The position numbers were made by a program, and so were the translations under genes. Of a stretch of 64,000 nucleotides of DNA, positions 29,125 through 39,535 are shown in pieces; the first letter of the stretch is position 1, and every line of letters begins with the position of its first letter. The DNA comes from Leuconostoc pseudomesenteroides KCTC 3652 (GTDB taxonomy: Bacteria > Bacillota > Bacilli > Lactobacillales > Lactobacillaceae), in the NCBI RefSeq assembly GCF_014634745.1, contig NZ_BMBP01000002.1, positions 392,978 to 456,977 of the forward strand, read 5' to 3'. The notes under the pieces are model-generated. The model was not told the DNA's origin. It was given only the letters and a program-made list of their open reading frames with translations, and ran no database searches.

Positions 29125-29445
29125 TTAAACTCCCATCAATGTTTCGGCAGACTTCAAAACATTGTCGCCCTTCATCATGCCATAATCCATCATATTGATG
29201 ACATCCATTGGCACACCAGCGGCATCTGTGTGTCCCTTAACCTCATTTTTCATATAAGCAACTTGAGGCCCAAGCATCACAACATCAGGATGCTTTTCTT
29301 TTAGCTTAGCGTCAACATCAGACGTTGAAGTTGCAAAAATATCGTAATCCTTTCCTTGAGCTGCGGCGGCCTTTTGCATGTTTGCTACCAATAATGATGT
29401 TGACATACCAGCTGCACAAGCTAGCATAATTGTTTTAGTTGCCAT
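29125..29445 (-). CDS. celA: PTS cellobiose-type EIIB
   Basis: A 106-residue EIIB of the lactose/cellobiose family. The phospho-cysteine is Cys10 in MLACAAGMSTSLLV, the P-loop of this fold. It continues with PDVVMLGPQVAYM. First gene of the EIIB-EIIA-bglA operon, with AAGGAG before ATG 29445, and a promoter overlapped by a cre site upstream. The operon is therefore expected to be repressed by CcpA in the presence of preferred sugars. Confidence 0.94.
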   Translation of the reverse strand: MATKTIMLACAAGMSTSLLVANMQKAAAAQGKDYDIFATSTSDVDAKLKEKHPDVVMLGPQVAYMKNEVKGHTDAAGVPMDVINMMDYGMMKGDNVLKSAETLMGV

Positions 29446-29485
29446 AATATGTTTCTCCTTTAAAAATCATTTCTTTTATAACCTT

Positions 29486-29522
29486 ATCATAGCACGTTTT
29501 CAAACGAATGTAAACGCTTTCA
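29486..29522 (-). promoter_or_regulatory. Promoter with overlapping cre (CcpA) site
   Basis: TTTACA (29514-29509) and TATGAT (29491-29486) are 17 bases apart. TGTAAACGCTTTCA (29509-29522) fits the cre consensus TGWAARCGYTWNCW at every position and covers the -35 box, so bound CcpA would block polymerase. Confidence 0.85.
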
Positions 29523-29552
29523 CAGTTTGTTCATACTTTTCCAAAACGATCA

Positions 29553-29587
29553 AAAAAACATCACAATTATGAATTGTGATGTTTTTT
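29553..29587. terminator. Terminator of ileS
   Basis: AAAAAACATCACAATT (29553-29568) pairs with 29572-29587, giving a 16-base-pair stem with A and T flanks. It could work on both strands. Confidence 0.9.
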
Positions 29588-29591
29588 GATA

Positions 29592-32384
29592 CTATTCTAG
29601 CCCCTCAGTTAGGGCTTCTGGATAAAACTCACGGACAATATCTGCTTCATGCTTTGACAATTCTGGAAAATCAGTGTCAGAACCAATATCGTCATGATAC
29701 AGTCGGTCTCGTGGTGAAACTTGCCCTGTAGCATGGTCAACAGTAATGTGCCAACCTGCAAAGTCTTCTACATTTTGTGCACTTTCCAATGATTCCAAAT
29801 GAAGTTGTGACACCATTAACAACAAACGAACATCCGCATTCAGATCTTTTAACCATAACTGTTGTTCAGTCGTCAAATAAAGTGTAAGAGAAGCCTCTGC
29901 ATTCTTACCAATTAAGTCGGTTTCACGTGCTTCTTCAAGTGCCTTATTGACAGCATCACGAAGGCTCATAAAGACAGACCATTGCTCAAACAAAACTGTT
30001 GTATCACCTAAATCTTCAACATTTGGCATTTCTGTCAAGTATGCAAATTGTTCTGTTTCATAGGGTAGATATTCCCATACTTCTTCAGCTGTGTGGGGCA
30101 AGATTGGTAGCAACAATCGTGTCAAGTCAGTCAAAATCTTATAGAAAACTGTTTGCATGGAACGACGCGCGTGCCCAGTAGGTGCCTCAACATAAACAAC
30201 ATCCTTAGCCACATCGAGATAAAAGGCTGATAAATCAACGTTAACAAAGTTAATCACACGCTTAAAGACATCGTTGAATTGGTAATTATCATAAGCACTG
30301 CGAACATCTTTAACAAAATTATTTTCTAAGGCATAGAAATATTGATCATGTGCTGCCAATGATTGATATGAAACGCCATCTTCTTTTGGATCAAAATCAG
30401 CAGTGTTTGCCAACAAGAAGCGTAACGTATTACGCAACTTTCGATAACTCTCTGACACCTGTTTCAAAATATCATTTGAAACACGCATATCTTGTGATGT
30501 ATCAACTGATGTCACCCAAAGACGTAGAATTTCAATTCCCATTTTATCAGCGACTTCAAGTGGCGAAATAGTGTTCCCTAGAGACTTTGACATCTTGTTG
30601 CCTTTACCATCTAATGTAAAGCCTTGATGTAAGATTGCCTTATAAGGTGCAATACCATTTACTGCCACCGACGTAATAAGCGATGAATTAAACCAACCAC
30701 GGAATTGGTCAGAGCCTTCCAAATACATATCGGCAGGATAATCTAAATCAGGACGGGTATTCAAAACACCATTCCAAGATGAACCAGAATCGAACCAGAC
30801 ATCCATGATGTCTTCTTCTTTAGTAAATTCACCATTTGGTGAATGCTCATTAGTATAACCTTCCGGTAACAATGCTTTAGCATCATGTTCAAACCAATAA
30901 TTGGAACCATGTTCAGCAAACAAATCAGCGACGTGGTTGATCAACTTTTCGTCCAGAATAGCTGTACCATCTTCTGCATAGAAAATTGGTAATGGTACAC
31001 CCCAAACACGTTGTCGTGAAATGACCCAATCACCTCGATCGCGAATCATATTGTGCAGTCTCACTTTACCCCAATCTGGGAAATATGTGACTTTATCAAG
31101 CTCGGATAAAATTTCTGAACGGAACTTGGCCACAGAAGCAAACCATTGGGGCACTGCCCGCCAAATAATTGGCTTTTTTGTACGCCAATCAAATGGATAA
31201 GAGTGGGTAATCTTTTCTTTTGCCAAGAACAGACCAGCATCTGTTAACTTGTTGATGACAATACCAACAACATCATCATAGAATTTCCCTTCAAAATCAG
31301 AACCTGCCTCGGCTGTCATATAACCTTTTGAGTCAACCGTTACTTCGGCGGGAAGACCGTACTTTGTTCCGACATTATAATCATCCTCACCAAATCCAGG
31401 TGCTGTATGAACCAAACCTGTCCCTGAATCGAGTGTCACGTGGTCAGCATTCATGACTAATTCTTCATGCTCACTGTCCCAAGGATGATAAGCTGTAATG
31501 CGGTCAAGTTCTTGACCTTTATATGTCGCGATTGTTTCGTATGATTCCCAACCAAATTTAGGCGCCACTGAATCAAGTAGTTCAGTAGCAACAACAAATT
31601 GTCTCGTATCACCAGCTGGTTTCACAACTGAATATTCGAAGTCAGGTCCTAACGTAATACCCCGAGAGGCTGTGACCGTAAATGGCGTTGTCGTCCAGAC
31701 GACAAAGTAAGTATTGTCATCCAAGATACCTTTGCCATCTTTTACTTTGTTGGCATAAAATAATGATGTTGAATCAATGTCATGATATTCAATCTCAGCT
31801 TCAGCCAACGCAGATTCAGACGACCAAGACCAATATACGGGCTTAGCCCCTCTAAAAATGTAGCCTTTTCCAGCCATTGCGCCAAATACTCTAATTTGCG
31901 CTGCCTCAAATTCTGGCTTCAATGTAATATATGGATTTTCCCAATCGCCTAACACACCCAAACGTTTAAAATCCGACCGTTGCTTATCAACTTGTTGTAA
32001 AGCAAAGTCTTTAGCTAAATTACGCCATTCTGATTTGGGCATACTTTTTCTGTCATGACCAGCTTTGGTTAATTGCTGTTCAATTGGTAAACCATGCGTA
32101 TCCCAACCAGGGACGTACGGTGCATAAAAGCCAGACATGTTCTTATAACGTACAATAATGTCCTTGGTAATTTTATTCATGGCGTGACCGATGTGAATAT
32201 TACCATTTGCGTATGGTGGTCCATCATGTAAATTAAAATGAGGTTTTTTCTCATTTTGAGCCAAACGTTGATGATACAAGTCCTCCTCATACCATTTTGC
32301 CTGACGTTCTGGTTCCGTCTTAGGCAACGATCCTCGCATTGGAAAAGCCGTTTTGCCAAGATTTAACGTATCTTTATATTTCAT
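29592..32384 (-). CDS. ileS: Isoleucyl-tRNA synthetase
   Basis: Charges tRNA-Ile and edits misactivated valine. The 930-residue protein has the class I signatures [16 protein letters not shown] (HIGH) and [10 protein letters not shown] (KMSKS), with the CP1 editing domain between them ([31 protein letters not shown]). The C-terminal segment where most bacterial IleS carry two CxxC zinc pairs keeps its framework ([11 protein letters not shown], then [17 protein letters not shown]) but has no cysteine. ATG 32384 follows GTAGGAGAATGG; the longer in-frame ORF is discarded because it begins upstream of this site. Controlled by the T-box upstream. Confidence 0.97.
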   Translation of the reverse strand: MKYKDTLNLGKTAFPMRGSLPKTEPERQAKWYEEDLYHQRLAQNEKKPHFNLHDGPPYANGNIHIGHAMNKITKDIIVRYKNMSGFYAPYVPGWDTHGLPIEQQLTKAGHDRKSMPKSEWRNLAKDFALQQVDKQRSDFKRLGVLGDWENPYITLKPEFEAAQIRVFGAMAGKGYIFRGAKPVYWSWSSESALAEAEIEYHDIDSTSLFYANKVKDGKGILDDNTYFVVWTTTPFTVTASRGITLGPDFEYSVVKPAGDTRQFVVATELLDSVAPKFGWESYETIATYKGQELDRITAYHPWDSEHEELVMNADHVTLDSGTGLVHTAPGFGEDDYNVGTKYGLPAEVTVDSKGYMTAEAGSDFEGKFYDDVVGIVINKLTDAGLFLAKEKITHSYPFDWRTKKPIIWRAVPQWFASVAKFRSEILSELDKVTYFPDWGKVRLHNMIRDRGDWVISRQRVWGVPLPIFYAEDGTAILDEKLINHVADLFAEHGSNYWFEHDAKALLPEGYTNEHSPNGEFTKEEDIMDVWFDSGSSWNGVLNTRPDLDYPADMYLEGSDQFRGWFNSSLITSVAVNGIAPYKAILHQGFTLDGKGNKMSKSLGNTISPLEVADKMGIEILRLWVTSVDTSQDMRVSNDILKQVSESYRKLRNTLRFLLANTADFDPKEDGVSYQSLAAHDQYFYALENNFVKDVRSAYDNYQFNDVFKRVINFVNVDLSAFYLDVAKDVVYVEAPTGHARRSMQTVFYKILTDLTRLLLPILPHTAEEVWEYLPYETEQFAYLTEMPNVEDLGDTTVLFEQWSVFMSLRDAVNKALEEARETDLIGKNAEASLTLYLTTEQQLWLKDLNADVRLLLMVSQLHLESLESAQNVEDFAGWHITVDHATGQVSPRDRLYHDDIGSDTDFPELSKHEADIVREFYPEALTEGLE

Positions 32385-32435
32385 ATTCCATTCTCCTACA
32401 AAAATTAATCGAAAACAATCATGCAAATAATTATA

Positions 32436-32672
32436 AAAACGTCCCTATGCCTCACCAGCATAGGGACGTTTTCACGTGGTACCACCCAATATTTAGTAAT
32501 AATCAATCGTAATTATTACTCTCAAATCAGCATTAACGACCTGCGCCGTTCTAGCTTACTACAATTTCAGCTAAACAAAACTGGTAACTGATCTGATTGG
32601 CATCAGGGACGGTCATCTTCCACCACCATGACTCGCTGCACGTATATATGCCAACTTTGCTGTGTTACGCTT
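32436..32672 (-). promoter_or_regulatory. T-box riboswitch (isoleucine) of ileS
   Basis: The T-box sequence GGGTGGTACCACG is at 32487-32475. The intrinsic terminator (AAAACGTCCCTATGC, 32436-32450, with 32458-32472) lies downstream. Stem I is visible as GTAAC (32668-32664) pairing with GTTAC, then an internal loop, then TTGGCAT pairing with ATGCCAA. The 3' side of the loop reads CAGATCA, placing the specifier ATC (Ile) at 32592-32590. Uncharged tRNA-Ile would stabilise the anti-terminator and let ileS be transcribed. The 5' end comes within a few bases of the divIVA stop. Confidence 0.9.
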
Positions 32673-32682
32673 TTTATAGTTA

Positions 32683-33345
32683 TTAATGATTGTCTGCTTG
32701 GTCTTCTGATTCTGGAAACACCACAACTGGTCCTTGAGCTTCTGCTGTTTCCTGTTGGTCATCTGACCCTTGCTCTGTTGAAACTTCAACTGGTGCTGCT
32801 TCCGCAACTTGACCAATACGATTGGCTGTCACTTGACCAATTGGTAAACGATGAACAGCTTCTGCTAACTCATCATTTTCTAATAGTGTACGCTGTGCTG
32901 TTAATAATTGCAAGAAGGAATTTTTAAAACTTTCAACTTCTGTACGTAATTGATTTTGCTCATTAGTTAATTCTGCGTTTTCTTGCGCCAAGCGCTCTGC
33001 TTCAGCTTCTGCCTTAACACGAGAATCACTGATGATTTTAGTAGCTGCTTCTTGTGCATGTGTCAACTGCTTTTTAACTTCAACGTCAGCATCCTTTTTC
33101 AATCGGTCAGCTGCTTCTTGCGCGACAAATATAGATTGATTAACTTGCTCACGTTTGGCTTCTAGTTCATCAACTTGAGATTGTGACTGTTCAAGTTGCA
33201 CTTTAAGCGCATCACGTTCAGCAATTAATGCTTCGTAATCACTATTGACTTGATCCAAAAATGCATCTACTTCCGTCGCAACGTATGCTTTACTGCCTTT
33301 TTTTGTAAATTCGTGATTTAAAATTTCATCTGGTGATAATGCCAT
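32683..33345 (-). CDS. divIVA: Cell-division protein DivIVA
   Basis: A 220-residue coiled-coil protein that binds negatively curved membrane at poles and septa. The N-terminal membrane-binding part MALSPDEILNHEFTKKGSKAY and AYVATEVDAFLDQV is typical. A long coiled coil runs from about 35 to 165. The tail is acidic and Gln-rich. ATG 33345 follows AAAGGAG, and the in-frame ATG at 33363 is discarded. It sits at the end of the ylmH-yggT-sepF-ftsZ cluster, the normal Firmicute order. Confidence 0.95.
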   Translation of the reverse strand: MALSPDEILNHEFTKKGSKAYVATEVDAFLDQVNSDYEALIAERDALKVQLEQSQSQVDELEAKREQVNQSIFVAQEAADRLKKDADVEVKKQLTHAQEAATKIISDSRVKAEAEAERLAQENAELTNEQNQLRTEVESFKNSFLQLLTAQRTLLENDELAEAVHRLPIGQVTANRIGQVAEAAPVEVSTEQGSDDQQETAEAQGPVVVFPESEDQADNH

Positions 33346-33420
33346 AACATTCTCCTTTAACATAATTGTACTTCATAATTTTATCATGCTTAGTCTAAAT
33401 TAGATAGAAGCTTGACATTA

Positions 33421-34218
33421 CTATCTTTGCACAACATTGACAATTGCTTTCAATTTATCTTTTTTACTCCGACCATCTAATGATTTGATCTGTGCACGAC
33501 CATGTTTTCTAACTGATATCAAATCACCTACTGCGACATCCATATTAGTTTTTTGCGCAACCATCCAATTTACGTGAACCTGACCACTTTCAATAAGCGT
33601 CTTAGTATCGCTACGTGACAGTTGAAAAATAGATGATATGACAACATCAAGCCGAAGAGATGACATCAAAGTAAATTGCTCTTGCCAATTAGTTAAAACA
33701 GGCAGGGCCTCGTTTAGTGGTAGCTCTTTCAAATTGGCAGCAACTCTGCCAATTTTTGTAACTGTTTGTTGAATATACGCTACCATTTTTTTATCAACAA
33801 TAATCTGCCAACTTGTTTCTTCAGCATCAAACAGTATATCGCCAACCACATCACGACTAATACCCAAGTGCATTAGTGTACCCAATATTGTGGCATGATG
33901 TAATGTCGCAAACTTTTGCGGATATTGTACAGTTAACAAAGCAATTCCAAAATCTTCTAGTTTTATGTCAAAAACTTCTGGTGCAATGATTGCCCTTTGG
34001 CTTTCAGCGCCAGCCACACCACCATACAAATAACTTTGCAACTCAGATTGACGATTAATTAGTGTTTGTAAAATGTATTGTTCTCTAGGATTTAAAAATC
34101 GCGTTAAAACTAAGCGATAGTCGTCATCAGCCTGTTTCATCCAATCCAAGACTTGTTGTATGAAAGGTTGCTCATAGTCACGAAAATGCTGTGAAATGCT
34201 TGATATGTTGTCCGTCAT
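33421..34218 (-). CDS. ylmH: S4-domain RNA-binding protein YlmH
   Basis: A 265-residue protein with an N-terminal ferredoxin-like part and a C-terminal S4 domain ([18 protein letters not shown], then [18 protein letters not shown]). YlmH homologues bind ribosomes and act in rescue of stalled nascent chains, and deletion affects division. It overlaps yggT by four bases (ATGA). Part of the division cluster by position. Confidence 0.93.
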   Translation of the reverse strand: MTDNISSISQHFRDYEQPFIQQVLDWMKQADDDYRLVLTRFLNPREQYILQTLINRQSELQSYLYGGVAGAESQRAIIAPEVFDIKLEDFGIALLTVQYPQKFATLHHATILGTLMHLGISRDVVGDILFDAEETSWQIIVDKKMVAYIQQTVTKIGRVAANLKELPLNEALPVLTNWQEQFTLMSSLRLDVVISSIFQLSRSDTKTLIESGQVHVNWMVAQKTNMDVAVGDLISVRKHGRAQIKSLDGRSKKDKLKAIVNVVQR

Positions 34219-34478
34219 AGGAATATTGAAACTAGATGTAACAATCCACTACGTGCAAAATTCAAAGCCAAAATTGCCACAATTGGTGAAAAGTCAAGCA
34301 TCCCAATTGGTGGAATAAATCGAAAGATTCTCAGATAAGGCTCAACTATACGCCCCAAAAACCGGCCCAAACCTGACTCACGAGCACCTGGTAGCCACGA
34401 CATTAAAATATAAATAACAATTGCATATTCATAATATTGCACTAAACGAAACAACCATATGACAATTTCTGCAATCAT
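34215..34478 (-). CDS. ylmG: YggT/YlmG family membrane protein
   Basis: An 87-residue protein with two membrane helices separated by the family hallmark [20 protein letters not shown], and a conserved P-Y-L segment ([14 protein letters not shown]). Implicated in division or nucleoid positioning in other bacteria; the biochemical role is unknown. Four bases separate it from sepF and it overlaps ylmH. Confidence 0.92.
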   Translation of the reverse strand: MIAEIVIWLFRLVQYYEYAIVIYILMSWLPGARESGLGRFLGRIVEPYLRIFRFIPPIGMLDFSPIVAILALNFARSGLLHLVSIFL

Positions 34479-34481
34479 GAA

Positions 34482-34946
34482 TTAGTACCTGCTATTGGGT
34501 TCAAGGTTATCTGTCAAAGTCCCTGAAATTTCAAATGTATTTGGTGTTACCAAGAAAATAGACTGACCAATACGCTCAATTTCGCCGTTGACAGCATAAA
34601 CTGCACCACCCAGAAAATCAAGAATCCGCTTAGCTTGTGCTTCATCAATCTGCGTAAAGTTAACAATCACCGCTTCGCCACCCAAAATTTGTGAAGCAAT
34701 TGCGCGCGAATCAGAATACACTTTGGGTTCAAACAATGCAATTTTACTATTTGCACTATTAAAGTCTGAAGTGGCTTGTTGTGTCGCTGATGGTCGTGTA
34801 AATCGTTGTTGTTGGGAAGTATTTGATTGCTGTTGAACAGGCTGTGGTTGTGGCTGCTCTTGGTATGATTGTTGATCATACCCTTCATCTTCGTAATAAT
34901 CTTCCTCATTACTAAATAGACGTTTAATTGTGTCCCCTAATGCCAT
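34482..34946 (-). CDS. sepF: Cell-division protein SepF
   Basis: A 154-residue protein that tethers FtsZ to the membrane as an FtsA-overlapping anchor. The N-terminal amphipathic helix MALGDTIKRLFSNEEDYYED is followed by a Gln-rich linker (about 22-60). The SepF core includes EAVIVNFTQIDEAQAKRILD and FLGGAVYAVNGEIERIG. It starts nine bases after ftsZ and is co-transcribed with it. Confidence 0.95.
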   Translation of the reverse strand: MALGDTIKRLFSNEEDYYEDEGYDQQSYQEQPQPQPVQQQSNTSQQQRFTRPSATQQATSDFNSANSKIALFEPKVYSDSRAIASQILGGEAVIVNFTQIDEAQAKRILDFLGGAVYAVNGEIERIGQSIFLVTPNTFEISGTLTDNLEPNSRY

Positions 34947-34955
34947 GAGTTCTCC

Positions 34956-36257
34956 TTAACGTTTCTTGAAAAATGGTGGTTGGTCAGTGTCATCATCATT
35001 GCCTAAATCAACCGCTGCACTTGAGCTGGGTGTATTAAAGACATCAAATGATTGCTTCTGAACGCCATCAAAGCGATCATCTTCAGAAAATGCGTCCTTG
35101 GTTGTGCCACCAATATTCCAATCGGCGAATGGATCGCTTTGTGTTGGTGTTACTTTAGGCGCTGATGATGATGTCGCTGGTTTTTCAAAAACTGATGAAG
35201 CAGAAGACAAAGGTGCCGATGACTCAGTTGTTGTTGCCGTACCAAAAACTGACGCTGCTGGTGCAACATTCTTTGTTACAGATTGTTTAGATTTATCATT
35301 TGTGTTCTGAAGACCGGTCGCGATAACAGTCACACGAATTGAATCACCAAGATCTTCATCGATTGATGTTCCAAATATAACGTTAACGTCACGTCCTGCC
35401 TCTTGGCTAATGACTTCTGAAGCAGTTTGTGCTTCAAACAATGACATATCTAGGCCACCAGTAATATTAAGCAAAACGTCTTCTGCGCCAGACATATCAA
35501 CTTCAAGCAACGGTGACGAAATAGCCTGTTTTGTTGCGTCAGCTGCACGAGTTTCACCACTTGCTTGACCAACGCCCATCAAAGCAGGTCCGGCATCTTG
35601 CATGACAGTTTTCACATCAGCAAAATCCAAGTTAATGAAACCAGGGTTAGTGATCAACTCAGAAATACCACGAACACCTTGTGCCACAACCTCATCAACT
35701 ACCTTAAATGCTTCAGACAGTGGTGTACGAAGGTCAATACGGTCTTTCAAGCGTTCGTTAGTGATCACAATTAATGAATCAACAGACTCTGATAAAGCCT
35801 GTAATCCTTCGGCAGCAAATCGTCCACGCTTTGGTCCTTCCCATTTAAATGGTCGTGTTACAACTGCAACCGTTAATGCGCCTTGTTCTTTAGCAATACG
35901 CGCAACAACAGGAGCTGCGCCGTTACCAGTTCCACCGCCCATTCCTGCAGTAATGACAACCATATCGGCACCGGCTAAAGCATTAGCAATATCTTCAGTT
36001 GATTCTTCAGCAGCTTTGGTACCACGCTCTGGATTTGAGCCTGCACCCAAACCACCGGTTAATTTAGGGCCGATTTGAATCTTCGTATCGGCTTTTGACT
36101 TATCTAGTGCTTGTACATCAGTATTAGCTACGATGAATTCAACGCCACCGACGCCTTCTTCGATCATGTGGTTAACAGCATTTGAGCCACCACCACCAAC
36201 ACCGATAACTTTTATGATTGCGCCCGCTTCCTGGGTATCATCAATTGAAAAATCCAT
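34956..36257 (-). CDS. ftsZ: Cell-division GTPase FtsZ
   Basis: Tubulin homologue forming the Z ring; 433 residues. The GTP-binding motifs are [16 protein letters not shown] and the tubulin signature [10 protein letters not shown] (about residues 105-114), with the T7 loop [11 protein letters not shown]. After about residue 320 comes a Ser/Thr/Ala-rich linker. The conserved C-terminal peptide, usually ending in a DIPxFLR-like motif, appears as [12 protein letters not shown] 36257 follows AAGGAG. Confidence 0.98.
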   Translation of the reverse strand: MDFSIDDTQEAGAIIKVIGVGGGGSNAVNHMIEEGVGGVEFIVANTDVQALDKSKADTKIQIGPKLTGGLGAGSNPERGTKAAEESTEDIANALAGADMVVITAGMGGGTGNGAAPVVARIAKEQGALTVAVVTRPFKWEGPKRGRFAAEGLQALSESVDSLIVITNERLKDRIDLRTPLSEAFKVVDEVVAQGVRGISELITNPGFINLDFADVKTVMQDAGPALMGVGQASGETRAADATKQAISSPLLEVDMSGAEDVLLNITGGLDMSLFEAQTASEVISQEAGRDVNVIFGTSIDEDLGDSIRVTVIATGLQNTNDKSKQSVTKNVAPAASVFGTATTTESSAPLSSASSVFEKPATSSSAPKVTPTQSDPFADWNIGGTTKDAFSEDDRFDGVQKQSFDVFNTPSSSAAVDLGNDDDTDQPPFFKKR

Positions 36258-36280
36258 GAGTTGTCTCCTTAAGTGTCTTT

Positions 36281-37609
36281 TTAGTCTTCGTTAAATAAAT
36301 TGCTGATCTTTTGGCGAATTTTTCCAAACCAACCTTCACGAGGTGCTTCAGTCGAATCATTAACATATTGATAACTATCATATGATTCTTGTTGCGGCGC
36401 CTCAATTACTGTTGACGTTGGCTCAGGATTAGGGGCGACCTCACGACGATTCATAATCGTCTGTTTAATCACCTGTTGCACCATATTTTCTCTAGATGCA
36501 AACACTGAATATGCTAATGCACGAGTGTATGAAGGATGTCGCAGCCCAATTTGATCTGGTACAAACAAACGCACATTATCACCCAACAATTGTTGAGCAA
36601 AATCAACCATTTTTGGTAAAGCCGCATTGCCACCAGTTAATACAAAGCCTCCGGGCATGTTTAACGCATTAACCTGTTGCAAGTGATCAAATATTCTCGT
36701 AAACATCTGTTCTAAACGCGCCGCAATGATTTCCGATAAATATTTCTCATCAAATTGTTTTGGAACAGCTTCACCAATAACTTCCACAGGAAATTCATTG
36801 TCTTGATCTGTTTGCAAAGGATCCGCAAAGCCATAGTCCCGTTTTACTCTTTCGGCATTGATGTAAGAAGTACCCAGAACAGTCGAGATGTCCTTGGTGA
36901 CACTATCACCACCTTCAATATCAACGAACGTATATTTCAATTTGCGATCATGGATAACAGCAGCGCTAGTCTGTCCGCCTCCTAAATCAATCAAAACCGT
37001 TCCAAAGTCCTGTTCGCCATCATTTAAAATGGTTGTACCCAATGCCAATGGTGATAGAATAAATTCTTGCAAATTAAGACCGGCTTTTTGAATTGCCATT
37101 CGCGTATTGTCAAGAATTTTACTAGGTCCAACATAGGCAACTCCATGCATTTCGAGCCGTACGCCTATCATTTCATGCGGATCTTTAATGCCATCAAAGC
37201 CGTCAACAACGAATTCTTCAGCTACTAATTCAATCACATCACGATCCGCTGGCAAACCATTAGATAAGGCCTGTTGTGCTACATTTTGAACATCCTGATA
37301 GGTAATGCGCTTATTCTGGTTAGCAATAGATACTAAACCATTAACGTTGATAATTTCAACCTGATTAGCTGGAATACCAACGACAACATCGGTAATTTTA
37401 ATATTTGCTTTTTCTTGTGCTTGATCAATCGCTTCACGAATCGCAGCAGCAGTGGTATCGATATCGACAATCACACCACGGCGTAAACCACGTGAAGGGG
37501 CGCTTCCCGCACCAATGACATTAAATTGATTTCCAGCAGTTTGTGCAATGACAACTTTAATTGAAGTGGTTCCAATGTCCAATCCAACCGTCACGCCTGA
37601 ATTATTCAT
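36281..37609 (-). CDS. ftsA: Cell-division protein FtsA
   Basis: Actin-like ATPase that anchors FtsZ to the membrane and recruits the divisome; 442 residues. The phosphate-1 loop [12 protein letters not shown] is at the N-terminus; [16 protein letters not shown] and [12 protein letters not shown] are the phosphate-2 and adenosine motifs. The last residues ([15 protein letters not shown]) form the amphipathic membrane-targeting helix. It lies 23 bases before ftsZ; a 110-base gap to divIB may hold an additional promoter. Confidence 0.97.
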   Translation of the reverse strand: MNNSGVTVGLDIGTTSIKVVIAQTAGNQFNVIGAGSAPSRGLRRGVIVDIDTTAAAIREAIDQAQEKANIKITDVVVGIPANQVEIINVNGLVSIANQNKRITYQDVQNVAQQALSNGLPADRDVIELVAEEFVVDGFDGIKDPHEMIGVRLEMHGVAYVGPSKILDNTRMAIQKAGLNLQEFILSPLALGTTILNDGEQDFGTVLIDLGGGQTSAAVIHDRKLKYTFVDIEGGDSVTKDISTVLGTSYINAERVKRDYGFADPLQTDQDNEFPVEVIGEAVPKQFDEKYLSEIIAARLEQMFTRIFDHLQQVNALNMPGGFVLTGGNAALPKMVDFAQQLLGDNVRLFVPDQIGLRHPSYTRALAYSVFASRENMVQQVIKQTIMNRREVAPNPEPTSTVIEAPQQESYDSYQYVNDSTEAPREGWFGKIRQKISNLFNED

Positions 37610-37719
37610 GCGTCGTGCCCCTTTGTTAATTATTTTTACAAAATATACCTAATATTAATAATAACATAAAATCGCAATATTTTGCGACCCAATTCTTCTC
37701 TTTGAATACATAATTATGA

Positions 37720-38433
37720 TTAAGATTTATAGTTATATGAGAAAGCCCCAAACTGTAAATCAACCACACCTTTTGCTTTCATTTGCGCTGCAATACCTGG
37801 ATAATAAACAATCTTTTGACCGAATGTTGTAGTTGTTGCCAGTACAGTATTACCATCTGCCATGATAATTTTTAGGCGTTTCGGATTCTCTTTAGTGGGT
37901 GAAAATATTATTTGACTAATATTTTGTCGAAGAGCAGCCTCAAGGTTAGAAAATATAACAGCAGTTTTTGATAACACAGCATCACTCTTGAAACCGCTAT
38001 ATACAGGTGCATCGCCATCTGGTTGGCTTATTTGATGCCGATTTCCTTGTTGATTGATGGCATACCACTGTCCCTTTTGTTGGACAAATCCAGCATTTAT
38101 TCTTTCCACAACAGTAAATAGTACATCATCATCTTTTAACGTGACTTTTACTGAATCAACTTTGTCACTTTGTGATTGCAATCGATTTTCAATAAAGGTT
38201 TGTTGTCCAACTAAACGCCAATATGGCGTTTTCTGACTAACATTTACATATTTTTTAATTTGTTCTTTCGAAACAACAGTCGACGCCACTGACACATTTT
38301 TAATCGTACGCCACGGTTGTAAAATCAATATTAAACCAACAATCAAAACAGCAAAAACCGCTAAACTCAACCAGAGTTGTAACGGTCGTTTTCTAGTAAA
38401 AATATGCTTTGATTGTGGTATAACTTCTTTCAT
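37720..38433 (-). CDS. divIB: Cell-division protein DivIB/FtsQ
   Basis: A 237-residue bitopic divisome protein. A short cytoplasmic basic stretch, one membrane helix (about residues 20-42), then an extracellular POTRA domain (TIKNVSVASTVVSKEQIKKY) and beta domain. It forms a complex with FtsL and DivIC that regulates septal wall synthesis. It overlaps murG by one base. Shorter N-terminal tail than Bacillus DivIB. Confidence 0.92.
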   Translation of the reverse strand: MKEVIPQSKHIFTRKRPLQLWLSLAVFAVLIVGLILILQPWRTIKNVSVASTVVSKEQIKKYVNVSQKTPYWRLVGQQTFIENRLQSQSDKVDSVKVTLKDDDVLFTVVERINAGFVQQKGQWYAINQQGNRHQISQPDGDAPVYSGFKSDAVLSKTAVIFSNLEAALRQNISQIIFSPTKENPKRLKIIMADGNTVLATTTTFGQKIVYYPGIAAQMKAKGVVDLQFGAFSYNYKS

Positions 38434-39524
38434 TATTCTCCAATTGCGTCTAGAATTAGTGCATAAAGCCTTTCGCCAGCGTCACGCACACCAATTTTAG
38501 TTGATTGGGCCGCCATTGCCTCGCTCACCTTGTCATTTAGTAACAATGTATCGGCCGCTTGAGTTAGCGTAATTGCTGACAAAGATGGCTCTGAAATCAT
38601 CAATGCAGCACCAGCGTCAACTAAACTTTGCGCATTTTTTGTCTGATGATCTCCTGTCACAAATGGACTCGGAATTAGAATAGACGGAATACCCAAGGCA
38701 GTAATTTCTGCTATTGAGGTCGCGCCAGCCCTCGCCACTATCGCATCAGTTTGTGCCATAACTTCTGGCATATTATCAATATAAGGTAAAATTCGCACAT
38801 TTTCAGCTGGTTGCGTAGTCATTCTATCAAGTACATTTTGATATCGTTTTGGTCCTGTGACAAATACCACTTGATAACTGCGTTGATTAAACGTTTCTAA
38901 GGCATCAATAACTGCTAAATTAATAGCTGGGGCGCCTTGCGAACCGCCAAATATTAACAGCGTCTGTTTGTCATCCCGTAAACCAATCTGTCGCCATGAG
39001 AAATTTGACTTTAATGAAGCAACTTGTTGTGCTCTTGGGTTTCCAACCACCGTTGCTTTCCCTTTGGGAAATTGTGATAATGCAACATCGAAAGCAACGC
39101 CAATGCGCGTCGCCCCGCGAGACAAAAACTTATTTGTAACACCGGCAATTGAATTTTGTTCATGAATGACTGTTGGAATATGCAATCGTTGGGCAGCATA
39201 GACAACAGCACCACTGACATATCCACCCGTTCCAACAACAACATCTGGTTGAAATTCCTTGAGAATTTTTTTTGCCTCACGAACCGCTTTTAAAAACAAA
39301 GAAACCGTTTTAACATTATCTAAAGACAGTGATCGTTTGAAGCCCTGAACTGTTAAACGATCAAATGCCATTCCAGTCGCAGGCACAATGTTAGACTCAA
39401 CGCCTCGTTCCGATCCCACATACAAAAATTGTGTATCTGGTTCATGCTTTTTAATCACTTCGGCTAAAGCAAGAGCTGGATAAATATGACCACCTGTTCC
39501 ACCACCAGATAAAATAATTTTCAT
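38433..39524 (-). CDS. murG: UDP-GlcNAc:undecaprenyl-pyrophosphoryl-MurNAc-pentapeptide transferase MurG
   Basis: Converts lipid I to lipid II at the inner face of the membrane. A 363-residue GT-B glycosyltransferase: ILSGGGTGGHIYPALALAE at the start, LIFGGSQGAPAINLAV in the middle, and the donor-site VARAGATSIAEITALG with PSPFVTGDHQTKNA later. ATG 39524 follows AAAGGAG; the ORF start five codons upstream is discarded. It begins 11 bases after the murD stop. Confidence 0.97.
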   Translation of the reverse strand: MKIILSGGGTGGHIYPALALAEVIKKHEPDTQFLYVGSERGVESNIVPATGMAFDRLTVQGFKRSLSLDNVKTVSLFLKAVREAKKILKEFQPDVVVGTGGYVSGAVVYAAQRLHIPTVIHEQNSIAGVTNKFLSRGATRIGVAFDVALSQFPKGKATVVGNPRAQQVASLKSNFSWRQIGLRDDKQTLLIFGGSQGAPAINLAVIDALETFNQRSYQVVFVTGPKRYQNVLDRMTTQPAENVRILPYIDNMPEVMAQTDAIVARAGATSIAEITALGIPSILIPSPFVTGDHQTKNAQSLVDAGAALMISEPSLSAITLTQAADTLLLNDKVSEAMAAQSTKIGVRDAGERLYALILDAIGE

Positions 39525-39535
39525 AACGACTCCTT

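Noticed and set aside
29592..32426. Longer ileS starting at 32426
   Set aside because: The extension [14 protein letters not shown] is translated from the leader between terminator and RBS; GTAGGAG precedes ATG 32384, which gives the normal IleS N-terminus.
35602..36078. 158-codon plus-strand ORF opposite ftsZ
   Set aside because: Antisense shadow of a conserved gene; no ribosome binding site and composition follows the mirrored ftsZ codons.
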